Below, piece after piece: positions 10,778 to 22,100 of a stretch of 64,000 nucleotides of DNA. The notes beneath the pieces are model-generated. The model saw nothing but the letters and a program-made list of their open reading frames with translations, made no database searches and was not told the origin of the DNA. The DNA is from an uncultured Lentibacter sp. (GTDB lineage: Bacteria > Pseudomonadota > Alphaproteobacteria > Rhodobacterales > Rhodobacteraceae): NCBI GenBank assembly GCA_947497495.1, contig CANMGT010000002.1:124001-188000 (forward strand), given 5' to 3'. The first letter of the stretch is position 1. Each line of letters starts with the position of its first letter. The translations under genes were made by a program, and so were the position numbers.

Positions 10778-11923
10778 ATGGCAGAAAAACGCGCGATATT
10801 TGAAGAGGTTGGCAGCGAGTCACACCAAGCCCCCAAGGCGCCGAAAGGCGGGATGATAGACAAGGGCAACGCAGGCGCGCGCGGGGCGATCCGGGCATGG
10901 CTTTATGTGCTTGCAGCCCTTGTTGTCTGCATGATCCTTGTAGGCGGGCTGACGCGGCTGACAGACTCGGGCCTTTCGATCACCGAATGGAAGCCGTTTA
11001 CAGGCGCCATGCCCCCCCTGAACGAGGCTGACTGGCAATCAGAGTTTGCCAAATATCAGGAGATCCCCGAATTCAAAATCCAGAACCAGTGGATGGAGTT
11101 GTCTGATTTCAAGACCATCTACTGGTGGGAATGGGGCCATCGCCAGTTGGGCCGCATCATCGGCCTTGTCTGGGCGCTCGGCTTTGTCTGGTTTGGGTTA
11201 CGCAAACAGATCCCCACAGGCTGGACAGGGCGGTTGCTGCTGATCGGCGGGCTTGGCGGGCTGCAAGGCGCAATCGGCTGGTGGATGGTGGCGTCGGGCC
11301 TGACGGGCTCGATGACAGATGTGGCGAGCTACCGTCTGGCCACGCACCTTGGCCTTGCCTTTGTGATCCTTGGCTTCATCACGTGGTATATTCTGAGCCT
11401 GTCACGACCCGAGCGGGACCTCCTGCAAGCGCGGCGGCAGCGCGAGGCAAAGTTGTTTTCGCTCGGCACCGGCTGGATGCACTTTGCCTTCCTGCAGATC
11501 CTGCTCGGAGCACTTGTGGCGGGCATTGACGCGGGCCGCAGCTACACTGACTGGCCGTTGATGGGCGGGCAAGTCTTTCCGCCGAATGCCTTTATGCTTG
11601 AGCCTGTCTGGCGCAATTTCTTTGAAAATCCGGGGTTGGTACAGTTCATTCACCGTGTGGCTGGCTATCTGCTCTTTGCTTTCACGGTTGTCATTTTCCT
11701 GCGCGGCCGCAAGTCGGCACATGCCGTCACACGCACGGCCTTTACTGCGGCGACAATGGCGCTCACCGCGCAGATCCTGATAGGAGTTTATACCGTTCTG
11801 ACGGCCGCGCCATGGCAGGTTGCGATCATTCACCAAGCGGCAGCGATAGTTGTCTGGATCGCCATCATCCGCGCGCGTTTTTACGCTCAATACCCTCACG
11901 TTCAATCGATCCAAAAAGGATAA
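10778..11923 (+). CDS. ctaA: Heme A synthase, COX15/CtaA type 2
   Basis: Oxidises the C8 methyl of heme O to make heme A for aa3-type cytochrome oxidase in the inner membrane. The 381-residue protein has eight membrane segments and the conserved heme-ligand histidines: EWGHRQLGR, RLATHLGLAF, FIHRVAGYLL and IIHQAAA. The signature GGLTRLTDSGLSITEWKP is plain. Its long loops place it in the alphaproteobacterial/mitochondrial group. The ATG at 10778 with AGGTGAG upstream is chosen over the TTG at 10721. The peptidase gene follows after 3 bases. Confidence 0.96.
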   Translation: MAEKRAIFEEVGSESHQAPKAPKGGMIDKGNAGARGAIRAWLYVLAALVVCMILVGGLTRLTDSGLSITEWKPFTGAMPPLNEADWQSEFAKYQEIPEFKIQNQWMELSDFKTIYWWEWGHRQLGRIIGLVWALGFVWFGLRKQIPTGWTGRLLLIGGLGGLQGAIGWWMVASGLTGSMTDVASYRLATHLGLAFVILGFITWYILSLSRPERDLLQARRQREAKLFSLGTGWMHFAFLQILLGALVAGIDAGRSYTDWPLMGGQVFPPNAFMLEPVWRNFFENPGLVQFIHRVAGYLLFAFTVVIFLRGRKSAHAVTRTAFTAATMALTAQILIGVYTVLTAAPWQVAIIHQAAAIVVWIAIIRARFYAQYPHVQSIQKG

Positions 11924-11926
11924 ACC

Positions 11927-13393
11927 ATGTCAGCCTATGATGACCTGATCGCATTCCAGCGCGACACCGAAGCCCTTGGCCAAGTGGCAGGACGCTTGAG
12001 CTGGGATCAAGAAACCATGATGCCCGACGGGGCAGCTCCGCAGCGCGCAGAAGAGTTCGCCGCGATGGAAACCGTTCTGCACGCGCGCCGCACAGATGCG
12101 CGCATTGGCGAATGGCTCGCAAGCATCGACGAAGCTGCGCTTGACGACGTGGGACGCGCCAACACGCGCCTGATCCGCCGCTCGTTTGAGCGCAACGCCA
12201 AGGTGCCCGCCGAGCTTGCCAAGAAGCTCGCCTCGGCCAGCTCGAGCGCACAGCGCAAATGGGTTGAAGCGCGCGCCAATGAAGATGTGGCGGGTTTTTT
12301 GCCGGTGTTGAGCGAGATGATCACGCTCAAGCGCGAAGAGGCCGCAGCCCTCGCACAGGGCGGCAACGCCTATGACGCGTTGCTGGATGACTATGAGCCC
12401 CACACCAGCAGCGAGGAGGTCGCGACGATCTTTGACGCGATGCGCCCACGGCTTGTAGCCCTGCGTGACAAGGTGATGGGCGGCGAGCAGCCAGAGCCGC
12501 TCGCGCATGATTTTGACGAGCAAAAACAGATGCGCCTGGCGCGCAAACTGGCCAAACTCTTTGGCTACAACATGGCGAACGGACGACTTGATAAGGCGGT
12601 GCATCCGTTCTCGTCGGGCAGCGGGCTTGATGTGCGCGTCACAACGCGGACTGCGTTGCGCGACCCGTTCAACTGTATTTACTCAACGATTCACGAAGTC
12701 GGCCACGGCTCTTACGAGCAAAACATCGACTCGGCCTATTTGCTGACGCCACTGGGGCAGGGCGCTTCGCTGGGTGTTCACGAAAGCCAAAGCCGGATTT
12801 ACGAAAACCAGCTGGGCCGCTCGCGCGCCTTTACGGGCTATCTCTTTGGTCAGATGAAAGACTCTTTTGGCGACTTCGGCGTGGCAGATGAGGACACGTT
12901 CTACAAGACGGTGAACCGGATGAACAAAGGTTTCATTCGCACCGAGGCGGATGAGGTGCAATACAACCTGCACATCATGCTCCGCTTTGATCTGGAGCGC
13001 GACGTGATCGCGGGCAATCTTGAAGCGCGTGATCTTGAAGAGGCTTGGAACAGCCGCTTTGAAGCCGACTTTGGCTATGGCGTCGACAAGCCGTCAAACG
13101 GGCTGTTGCAAGATGTGCACTGGTCGGCGGGCCTTTGGGGCTACTTTCCGACATACAGCCTTGGCAACGTCTATGCGGGCTGCCTCAATGAGGCGATGCG
13201 CGCGGCTTTGCCTGAGCTTGACGCCGGTTTGGCCAAGGGCGACCTGAAAGCTTCGACGGGCTGGCTCAAGGACAACCTGCAGCGCCACGGCGGGCTGATG
13301 AAGCCACGCGATCTGATCGAAAACGCATCGGGCATGGTCCCAAGCGAAGCGCCGCTACTAGACTACCTCGAAGGCAAGTTCGGCAGCTTCTAA
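11927..13393 (+). CDS. Carboxypeptidase Taq, M32 metallopeptidase
   Basis: A 488-residue cytoplasmic zinc carboxypeptidase. The HExxH zinc motif is HEVGH at residues 256-260 (in STIHEVGHGSYEQ), and the downstream glutamate motif HESQSRIYEN supplies the third ligand. Other M32 signatures are DPFNCIYSTIHE, IRTEADEVQYNLHI and GYFPTYSLGN. Length matches the family (about 490-500). It starts 3 bases after ctaA and is probably co-transcribed with it; a strong hairpin follows the stop. Confidence 0.95.
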   Translation: MSAYDDLIAFQRDTEALGQVAGRLSWDQETMMPDGAAPQRAEEFAAMETVLHARRTDARIGEWLASIDEAALDDVGRANTRLIRRSFERNAKVPAELAKKLASASSSAQRKWVEARANEDVAGFLPVLSEMITLKREEAAALAQGGNAYDALLDDYEPHTSSEEVATIFDAMRPRLVALRDKVMGGEQPEPLAHDFDEQKQMRLARKLAKLFGYNMANGRLDKAVHPFSSGSGLDVRVTTRTALRDPFNCIYSTIHEVGHGSYEQNIDSAYLLTPLGQGASLGVHESQSRIYENQLGRSRAFTGYLFGQMKDSFGDFGVADEDTFYKTVNRMNKGFIRTEADEVQYNLHIMLRFDLERDVIAGNLEARDLEEAWNSRFEADFGYGVDKPSNGLLQDVHWSAGLWGYFPTYSLGNVYAGCLNEAMRAALPELDAGLAKGDLKASTGWLKDNLQRHGGLMKPRDLIENASGMVPSEAPLLDYLEGKFGSF

Positions 13394-13412
13394 AGGTAAG
13401 GGAAAATGATAA

Positions 13413-13442
13413 AGGGCGCAGCTTTTGGCTGCGCCCTCGTTC
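13413..13442 (+). terminator. Hairpin terminator after the M32 peptidase gene
   Basis: A perfect 10-bp stem, AGGGCGCAGC at 13413-13422 and GCTGCGCCCT at 13428-13437, with a TTTTG loop. The T-tract after it is weak (CGTTCGTTCC). The remaining gap to gyrA (13443-13585) holds a further imperfect inverted repeat, TGTGCGCA/TGCGCACC near 13528-13553, that may serve the opposite strand. Confidence 0.65.
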
Positions 13443-13585
13443 GTTCCTGAGTGTTTGCCCCAGTTTCCCCAGTGGCAAATGCGTAGAGTGGTATCTCATC
13501 TGAGAGTTAATATAGCGAAAACCTAATGTGTGCGCATCACCAATCTGCGCACCAAGTATGTGCAATTTTACACATATTTGGTTTG

Positions 13586-16348
13586 CTATGCCTCGGATGG
13601 CCCCCCTTGTTCGTCGGTCTCGTCTTCATCCCCTTGATCTGCGATCCACGCGACCGAGACAACTTCCTCGTTTTTGCCGGTGTTAAACACCTTCACACCG
13701 CCTGCACTGCGTGAGCGGAAGGAGATGCCCTCAACAGGCACGCGGATCGACTGGCCCTTGGAGGTTGCCAGCATGATCTGGTCTTCCATCTCGACAGGGA
13801 AGCAGGCGACGATGTCGCCACCGCGCATGGCTTTGTCCATCGCCGTGACGCCCATGCCGCCGCGCCCTCTGATCGGGTAGTCGTGGCTCGAGCTAAGCTT
13901 GCCAGCGCCGCCCGTTGTCAGCGTAAGGATCAGGTTTTCAGCCGCAGACATTTCGGCATAGCGCTCTTGGCTGATGCTGGCGTTCGCGTCGCCTTCATCT
14001 TCGGATGTGTCAAGCTCGGCATCGTCCGCCAGGCCAGCCATGGCGCGGCGCATTTTGAGGTATGCTGCGCGCTCGTCGGCTTCGGCTTCAAAGTGGCGGA
14101 TCACCGACATCGAGACGACAGTCTGCCCGTCTTTGAGGCGCACACCGCGCACTCCCGTCGAGTTGCGCGAGTTGAACACCCGCACATCTGTTGTCGGGAA
14201 GCGAATGGCGCGGCCACCGTTGGTGACAAGCATCACATCGTCCTCATCCGAGCAGATGCGCGCGTTCACCAGCGTGACCGAGCCATCTTCCGGCAGTTTC
14301 ATCGCGATCTTGCCGTTGCGCATGACGTTGGTGAAATCGGAGAGGCGGTTCTGGCGCACGTCGCCGGCCGAGGTGGCGAACATGATTTGAAGATCAGCCC
14401 AGTCTTTTTCCTCGCGGTCGATCGGCAGGATAGCGGCGACAGACACCCCAGTCGGGATCGGCAGGATGTTGACGATCGCCTTGCCTTTGCTGGTGCGCGA
14501 GCCTTGCGGCAGGCGCCATGTCTTGAGTTTGTAGACCATGCCCTCGGTGGTGAAGAACAGCAGTTGCGTGTGGGTATTGGCCACAAACAGCGTTGTTATC
14601 ACGTCTTCTTCTTTGGTCTGCATGCCCGACACGCCCTTACCGCCACGCTTTTGCGCGCGGAAGTCGGCCAGAGGTGTGCGTTTGATGTAGCCGCCGGATG
14701 TCACGGTGACGACCATGTCCTCACGTTCGATCAGGTCTTCATCGTCCATATCACCCGACCAGTCGACGATCTCGGTACGGCGCGGCACAGCGAAAAGCTC
14801 ACGCACTTCAGAAAGCTCGGCGGCGATGATGCCCATGATCCGGTCGCGTGAACCGAGAATTTCGAGGTATTCCTTGATCTTGCCAGCCAGCTCTTCAAGC
14901 TCGTCGGTGACTTCTTTCACGCCAATCTGGGTGAGGCGCTGCAGACGCAGTTCAAGAATGGCGCGCGCCTGAACTTCCGACAGGTTGTAAGTGCCGTCGT
15001 CGTTGACGGGGTGCAGCGGATCGTCGATCAGCTTGAGATAGGGGATGATATCCCCCGCAGGCCAGCGACGCTCCATCAGCTTGGCGCGTGCTTCGGCGGC
15101 GTCACGTGAGGCACGGATCGTGGCAACGACTTCATCAACGTTGCTGACTGCCACAGCGAGGCCACAGAGAATGTGGCTGCGCTCGCGGGCTTTGCGCAGC
15201 TCAAACGCGGTGCGGCGCGCGACAACCTCCTCGCGGAAATCAATAAAGCACGTCAAAAAGCGGCGCAGGGTCAGCTGCTCGGGGCGGCCACCGTTGAGCG
15301 CCAGCATGTTGCAGCCAAAGTAAGTCTGCATCGGCGTGAAGCGGAACAACTGGTTGAGCACAACCTCGGCGGTTGCGTCGCGCTTGAGCTCGACAACAAC
15401 ACGCACGCCGTTTCTGTCACTTTCATCCTGAACGTGGCTGATGCCCTCGATTTTCTTGTCGCGGGCAGCTTCGGCGATCTTTTCGATCATCGAGGCCTTG
15501 TTGACCTGATAGGGGATCTCGTCGATCACGATCGCAAAGCGGTCTTTGCGGATCTCTTCAACGCGGGTCTTGGAGCGGATCACTACCGAGCCGCGCCCCT
15601 CAAGGTAGGCTTTGCGCGCCCCGGAGCGGCCCAGCATGATGCCCCCGGTGGGGAAGTCGGGGCCAGGCACATAGTCGATCAGCTGTTCTGACGTCAGATC
15701 AGGCTCTTCGATGAGCGCAAGGCAGGCGTCGATCACTTCTCCAAGGTTGTGGGGCGGAATGTTTGTCGCCATGCCGACAGCAATGCCGCCCGCGCCGTTG
15801 ACCAGCATGTTGGGGAAGCGTGAGGGCAGAACCGTCGGCTCGCGGTCTTTGCCGTCGTAGTTGTCTTGGAAATCAACAGTGTCCTTGTCGATGTCAGCCA
15901 GCACAAAGGAAGCCGGCTTGTCCATCCGAACTTCGGTGTAGCGCATGGCAGCTGCGTTATCGCCGTCCATCGAGCCGAAGTTGCCTTGACCGTCGAGCAG
16001 GGGCAGGGACATCGAGAAGTCCTGCGCCATCCGCACAAGTGCATCGTAGATCGCAGAGTCGCCGTGCGGGTGATATTTACCCATCACATCGCCAACAGGA
16101 CGCGCCGACTTGCGGTAGCTTTTGTCATGCGTGTTGTTGGTCTCGTGCATGGCGTAAAGAATACGCCTGTGAACGGGTTTCAACCCATCTCGCAGGTCGG
16201 GAATAGCGCGGCTCACGATCACGCTCATGGCGTAATCGAGATAGGAGCTTTTCATCTCGTCCACAATCGAGATCACCGGGCCGTCATGCACGGCGCGAGG
16301 AGCTGGAATTTCGTCTTCGTTTTCAGGGGTTTCTGGCGTGTCGTTCAC
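13586..16348 (-). CDS. gyrA: DNA gyrase subunit A
   Basis: The breakage-reunion subunit of the gyrase that introduces negative supercoils. The 920-residue protein has the usual N-terminal winged-helix/tower region with catalytic Tyr137 in AAAMRYTEV, and the C-terminal beta-pinwheel whose GyrA-box is [10 protein letters not shown]. In the quinolone-resistance region the residues equivalent to E. coli Ser83 and Asp87 are Ser98 and Asp102 ([10 protein letters not shown]), so no classical resistance change is seen. The C-terminal acidic stretch with many Glu/Asp is long, as in other alphaproteobacteria. The start is a GTG with purine-rich sequence upstream. Confidence 0.98.
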   Translation of the reverse strand: MNDTPETPENEDEIPAPRAVHDGPVISIVDEMKSSYLDYAMSVIVSRAIPDLRDGLKPVHRRILYAMHETNNTHDKSYRKSARPVGDVMGKYHPHGDSAIYDALVRMAQDFSMSLPLLDGQGNFGSMDGDNAAAMRYTEVRMDKPASFVLADIDKDTVDFQDNYDGKDREPTVLPSRFPNMLVNGAGGIAVGMATNIPPHNLGEVIDACLALIEEPDLTSEQLIDYVPGPDFPTGGIMLGRSGARKAYLEGRGSVVIRSKTRVEEIRKDRFAIVIDEIPYQVNKASMIEKIAEAARDKKIEGISHVQDESDRNGVRVVVELKRDATAEVVLNQLFRFTPMQTYFGCNMLALNGGRPEQLTLRRFLTCFIDFREEVVARRTAFELRKARERSHILCGLAVAVSNVDEVVATIRASRDAAEARAKLMERRWPAGDIIPYLKLIDDPLHPVNDDGTYNLSEVQARAILELRLQRLTQIGVKEVTDELEELAGKIKEYLEILGSRDRIMGIIAAELSEVRELFAVPRRTEIVDWSGDMDDEDLIEREDMVVTVTSGGYIKRTPLADFRAQKRGGKGVSGMQTKEEDVITTLFVANTHTQLLFFTTEGMVYKLKTWRLPQGSRTSKGKAIVNILPIPTGVSVAAILPIDREEKDWADLQIMFATSAGDVRQNRLSDFTNVMRNGKIAMKLPEDGSVTLVNARICSDEDDVMLVTNGGRAIRFPTTDVRVFNSRNSTGVRGVRLKDGQTVVSMSVIRHFEAEADERAAYLKMRRAMAGLADDAELDTSEDEGDANASISQERYAEMSAAENLILTLTTGGAGKLSSSHDYPIRGRGGMGVTAMDKAMRGGDIVACFPVEMEDQIMLATSKGQSIRVPVEGISFRSRSAGGVKVFNTGKNEEVVSVAWIADQGDEDETDEQGGPSEA

Positions 16349-16506
16349 GTGGCGGCCTGCTCTCTCTGAAGGTTCTATATTTAGCTGCCCAACGTATAAC
16401 AGAGGCAGGATATAGAGGGCAATGCCGCACTTGCCGGTAAGTGGACATTCTCGACTTTCAGCGTTCGACCCCAGCCTGGAGAAGGCACTGGTTTGCTGCT
16501 GTTGAA

Positions 16507-16541
16507 GCCTCCGGCGGGTATATTTAAGAAGAGAGAAAAGG
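16507..16541 (+). repeat. Dispersed intergenic repeat, copy B
   Basis: GCCTCCGGCGGGTATATTTA followed by the purine tail AGAAGAGAGAAAAGG. It lies in the 470-base gap between gyrA and the YSC84 gene, in which I see no gene. Confidence 0.6.
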
Positions 16542-16602
16542 GTTTGTTAACCAAGTTCTGCAAGAATTCTGTTGCGGAACATGCGGGGACGCCGATGACC
16601 GC

Positions 16603-16697
16603 AAGAGAAGAAGAGGAAACTTTTTTCGGAGGGGTGGCAAGCCGCCACTCCTTCTTCTCTTTCTAAATATCCCGGGGGTGTGGGGGCTGGCCCCCAC
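16603..16697 (-). repeat. Dispersed intergenic repeat, copy C, with inverted partner
   Basis: On the minus strand: hairpin GTGGGGGC/GCCCCCAC (16680-16697), then CCCCCGGGATATTTAG, then an AAGAGAAGAAG tail. The tail (16651-16661) has a perfect 11-bp inverted copy at 16603-16613, with a further GC-rich hairpin between them, so the stretch could fold as one long structure. Confidence 0.55.
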
Positions 16698-16745
16698 TTA
16701 AACCTCAGTGTGGGAGCCGTCGTTCACGTGTGCGACGTAAGATCA

Positions 16746-16776
16746 GAAAAAGCCCTCCCCAATAGACTGGGGAGGG
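16746..16776 (-). terminator. Intrinsic terminator after the YSC84 gene
   Basis: Arms CCCTCCCC (16753-16760) and GGGGAGGG (16769-16776) with an 8-base loop; on the minus strand they are followed by CTTTTTCTG. Confidence 0.8.
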
Positions 16777-16821
16777 AGGGTTAGGCCATTGCGGGAGGGA
16801 GAACCCCGCGGCCGTTGTTCC

Positions 16822-17382
16822 TTAGGGAATGATGCGCGTGTATTTGACGCCTTCAAGCGTCGCGCCGACATGCAAGCCAGCTTGGCCGAAGATCACAGCC
16901 AGCACAGGGGCTGTAGATGTCGTCGTCTCGGCGCGAATGTTTTCACCCTTGTCTTTGAAGACATACTCGACGTCAGCGCCAGCCGCCCAGCCCGAGGAGC
17001 GGCGGTAGTTGAGCAGAGCGTCTTCTGTCATGAAGAACAGCACGTGTGCGTATTGCTGCGCGCCGATCTGAAGGCCGAAGCTGCCTTTAGTGGCTGAGTA
17101 ATAGTCAACCGTTGTGTCGTTGACGCGCAAAGCGCCGCGGCCATAGCCGCCACCAACCCCGAAGCCAGCCTCGGTGATCAGAGGCATAACGAGCATGCCG
17201 ACGGACTTGTCAGCCAAGCCGCGCGTTGAGGGGTATTGCGAATAAAGAAAGTTGAGCGTCTGATCGACGCGCGCGTCGATCTTCGCGCCGCCGTTCGAAC
17301 CGATGCCGTTAGAGCAGCCAGCCAGAAGGCCAATGGATGCCACTGCGCCAAACGCAATTGATCTGCGGGAGATGTTTTTCAT
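16822..17382 (-). CDS. YSC84-type lipid-binding lipoprotein
   Basis: A 186-residue exported lipoprotein: the signal peptide ends in a lipobox, IGLLAGC, so Cys22 is the likely lipidated residue. The mature part has the Ysc84 (SYLF) pattern seen in lipid-binding proteins: GLADKSVGMLVMP, GFGVGGGYGRGALRV, YYSATKGSFGLQIGAQQYAH, and VYVFKDKGEN-like C-terminal strands. The bacterial function is not established; it probably sits in the periplasm or envelope. It stands alone, with a terminator downstream and hemB 108 bases upstream on the same strand. Confidence 0.85.
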   Translation of the reverse strand: MKNISRRSIAFGAVASIGLLAGCSNGIGSNGGAKIDARVDQTLNFLYSQYPSTRGLADKSVGMLVMPLITEAGFGVGGGYGRGALRVNDTTVDYYSATKGSFGLQIGAQQYAHVLFFMTEDALLNYRRSSGWAAGADVEYVFKDKGENIRAETTTSTAPVLAVIFGQAGLHVGATLEGVKYTRIIP

Positions 17383-17490
17383 GATGTCACTGCCGTTTTG
17401 CCTGAGTAATAGCGCCGAGTTTTCCCGGTCGTTACACCAACTATAGGCGCAAACTCCGGCCCTGTCACTACGCCAGTTTAAATGCGCGGA

Positions 17491-18576
<1,086 letters not shown>

Positions 18577-18630
18577 TCAAGGGTAGGAATTGCCAAGAAC
18601 ACCCGTTATGAGGTGCGAAAGACATTAAGG

Positions 18631-19164
18631 ATGCCGACCTTGGACTGGTATACTGCCGTTTTCGAACTGATTGACATGCGCTCCTTCAGCAACCTCTGGT
18701 TCTGGATCGCGCTGGCTGTGATGTGGTCAACCACGTCGCACTGGGTGCTGGGCGTGCCTTGGGACATGGTCTTGCGGGCGCAGCGCGAGGGCGGTCAGTA
18801 TGAGGAAGACTTGCAAGACATCGTGCGCATCAACACCAACCGCCTTCTGCACATCACCTATGTCTCGGGCCTCTGGTTGCTCGGGTTTTCCTGCTTTTTC
18901 CTGACAATGCTTGTCATGCTGGGCTTTGTGTATGGCTACGAATTCGCGCAGGCGTTGTTCCTGCTGGCCTTCCCGATGGCGATAATCGGACTTTTCTCGC
19001 TGTCCACCGCACGGCTTATCCGTGAAGAGGGCGCCGTGGAAGAGCGCCTCGCGCGCCTGCTGATGCGCCAACGTCTGATCACTCAGGCGATCGGCATGGT
19101 CTCGATCTTCGTAACGGCCCTTTGGGGCATGTATCAGAACCTGTCCTACGGGCCCTTGGGCTAA
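18631..19164 (+). CDS. Four-helix inner-membrane protein of unknown function
   Basis: A 177-residue protein with about four membrane segments (SNLWFWIALAVMWSTTSHWV, LLHITYVSGLWLLGFSCFFL and two more) and a cytoplasmic acidic/basic loop between. I recall relatives in Rhodobacterales labelled 'component of SufBCD complex', but nothing in this sequence supports that role and the suf operon is 6 kb away. The TTG at 18640 has TAAGG at ideal spacing and may be the true start; the ATG at 18631 is too close to it. mfd follows after 4 bases, so the two are co-transcribed. Divergent from hemB. Confidence 0.75.
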   Translation: MPTLDWYTAVFELIDMRSFSNLWFWIALAVMWSTTSHWVLGVPWDMVLRAQREGGQYEEDLQDIVRINTNRLLHITYVSGLWLLGFSCFFLTMLVMLGFVYGYEFAQALFLLAFPMAIIGLFSLSTARLIREEGAVEERLARLLMRQRLITQAIGMVSIFVTALWGMYQNLSYGPLG

Positions 19165-19168
19165 CCAG

Positions 19169-22100
19169 ATGAGCGGCGCGGCAAACCACTTTACCGTTAG
19201 CGGTGCGCCTGAGGGCTTTGATGCGCGTCTTGTGCTGGATGAAGTGCAAAAAAGCGGCGCTGTCTGCCATATTGCCCGCAGTGACAAACGCATGGCGGCG
19301 ATGGCGGCTTCGCTAAGGTTTTTCCGCCCAGACATTCCGGTGTTTCAGTTTCCTGCATGGGACTGTCTGCCCTATGACCGCGTCTCGCCAAACCCTGACA
19401 TTTCCGCCACCCGCATGGCCACTTTGGCCGCGCTGACCCATGCTATGCCCAAACAGTTTGTGCTGCTCACCACGCTGGGTGCAGCGACGCAATATCTGCC
19501 TGCGCGCGATGTCTTGCGCGAAGCGGCGTTCAGCGCGCGTGTCGGCGAGCGCGTTGACGAGGAGGGCCTGCGCCAGTTTCTCGTGCGCATGGGGTTTTCG
19601 CAAAGCCCCACGGTGACAGAACCGGGCGACTACGCCATTCGCGGCGGTATCATCGACATTTTCCCACCGGGTGAGGGCGGGCCTGTGCGGCTCGACTTCT
19701 TCGGTGACATCCTTGACGGTGCGCGTCGCTTTGATCCGGAGACACAGCGCACCACCGAAAAGCTGGATGTTGTCGAGCTTGCGCCTGTGTCCGAGGTGCT
19801 GCTCGATGAGGCCTCGATCACGCGGTTTCGCCAGAACTACCGCCTCGAGTTCGGCGCGGCGGGCAGTGATGATCCGCTCTATGAGGCCGTCTCGGCGGGG
19901 CGCAAACACGCCGGTGTCGAGCACTGGCTGCCGTTCTTTCATGCCAAGCTCGAAACCCTGTTTGACTACCTCGGCGAGGCAACGCTCACCTTTGACGAGG
20001 GGCTTACACCAAAGCGTCTGGCGCGGTGGGACACCGTGCAAGACCAATATGAGACCCGCAAGCTGGCCATGGGGGACAAGTCTCACATCGACACGGTGTA
20101 TAAGCCCGTGCCCGCCGCTCAGCTTTACCTCGACGAAGCCGCATGGGATGCGTCGATTGCCCCGTTCCGCGCCTTGCAGTTTAATGCCTTGCCGCTGCCC
20201 ACAGGGTCAGGTGTCACTGACGCTGGCGGGCGGATCGGGCGCAATTTCGCACCAGAGCGCCAGCTTGAAAATGTAAACCTTTTCAGTGTTTTAACAGATC
20301 ACATTGAAGCGAAAATGGTTGACGCACCCGTGATCGTTGCAGCCTATTCGGAAGGCGCGCGCGAGCGGTTGGAAGGCCTGCTCGAAGACGAGGGCCTAGG
20401 CAGTGCTGTCACGCTTAAAGACGCGGGACGCATTGGCAAACGCGGGCTGCATCTGGCCGTCTGGCCACTTGAGCAGGGTTTTGAAGCGCCGGGCCTGACA
20501 GTGATCGCCGAGCAGGACGTGCTGGGCGACAGGCTCATCCGCCAGCCACGCACCAAACGGCGCGCCGAAAACTTCCTCACCGAGGCCCAGTCGCTCAGCC
20601 CCGGTGACTTGATCGTGCACGTTGACCACGGCATCGGGCGCTACCACGGCCTTGAGGTTGTCACAGCCGCAGGGGCCGCGCACGAGTGCCTCAAACTCGA
20701 ATATGCCGAGGGCACCACGCTATATCAGCCTGTTGAAAACATTGAGCTTCTCAGCCGTTACGGCCATGGGGAGGGCTTGCTCGACAAGCTTGGCGGCGGG
20801 GCATGGCAGGCCAAGAAAGCCCGCCTCAAAGAGCGCATCCGCGAGATGGCAGACAAGCTTATCCGCGTGGCCGCCGAACGGGCCCTGCGCCGCGCCCCGA
20901 TCATGGAGCCGGACGCCCACGCTTGGGAAGAGTTCGCCGCGCGCTTTCCTTATCAGGAAACCGACGATCAGCTCAGCGCCATTGAAGATGTGCTGAACGA
21001 CTTGTCAGCGGGCCAGCCGATGGACAGGCTGGTGTGCGGCGACGTGGGCTTTGGCAAAACAGAAGTCGCCATGCGCGCGACCTTCATCGCCGCCATGCAG
21101 GGCGCTCAAGTTGCCGTCATCGCACCGACAACGCTGCTGGCCCGCCAGCACTACAAAAGCTTCTCCGAGCGCTTCCGCGGTTTCCCGATGAAGGTGCGTC
21201 AGCTGTCGCGGTTTGTCAGTGCAAAAGACGCCAAGCTCACCCGTGAAGGCATGAAAGACGGCACTGTCGACATCGTTATCGGCACCCATGCGCTCTTGGC
21301 AAAAGATATTCGATTCAAAGACTTGGGCCTGCTTGTGATTGACGAAGAGCAGCACTTTGGCGTCTCACACAAGGAACGCCTCAAGCAGCTGCGCTCGGAT
21401 GTGCACGTGCTGACGCTGACGGCCACGCCGATCCCCCGCACGCTGCAACTCAGCCTGTCTGGCGTGCGCGACCTGAGCATCATTGGCACACCGCCCGTCG
21501 ACCGCCTCGCGATCCGCACTTATGTGAGCGAGTTTGATGGCGTGACCATCCGTGAAGCCCTGTTGCGCGAGCACTATCGCGGCGGGCAGAGCTTTTACGT
21601 CGTGCCGCGTATCAGCGATTTGCCGCAGATCGAGCAGTTCCTCAAGGATCACGTGCCCGAAGTGAGCTATGTCATCGCCAACGGCCAGATGGCTGCAGGC
21701 GAACTTGATACGCGCATGAACGCCTTTTACGATGGTAAATATGACGTGCTTCTGGCGACAACCATTGTTGAAAGCGGCCTGGATATCCCGACAGCCAACA
21801 CCATGATCATCCACCGCGCCGACATGTTCGGCCTGGCGCAGCTTTATCAAATCAGAGGGCGCGTAGGCCGCTCCAAAACCCGCGCCTACGCCTACCTCAC
21901 GACAAAGCCGCGTAAGCCGCTGACACCCACCGCCGAAAAGCGCCTGAGGGTGCTTGGCAGCCTAGACACGCTTGGCGCTGGCTTCACGCTGGCTTCTCAA
22001 GACCTCGACATCAGAGGCGCGGGCAACCTCTTGGGCGAAGAGCAGTCGGGCCAGATGCGAGATGTGGGCTACGAACTGTACCAGTCGATGCTGGAAGAGG

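Noticed and set aside
13883..14851. Long plus-strand frame (322 codons) opposite gyrA
   Set aside because: It lies fully inside gyrA on the other strand, has no family features, and arises from high-GC codon bias.
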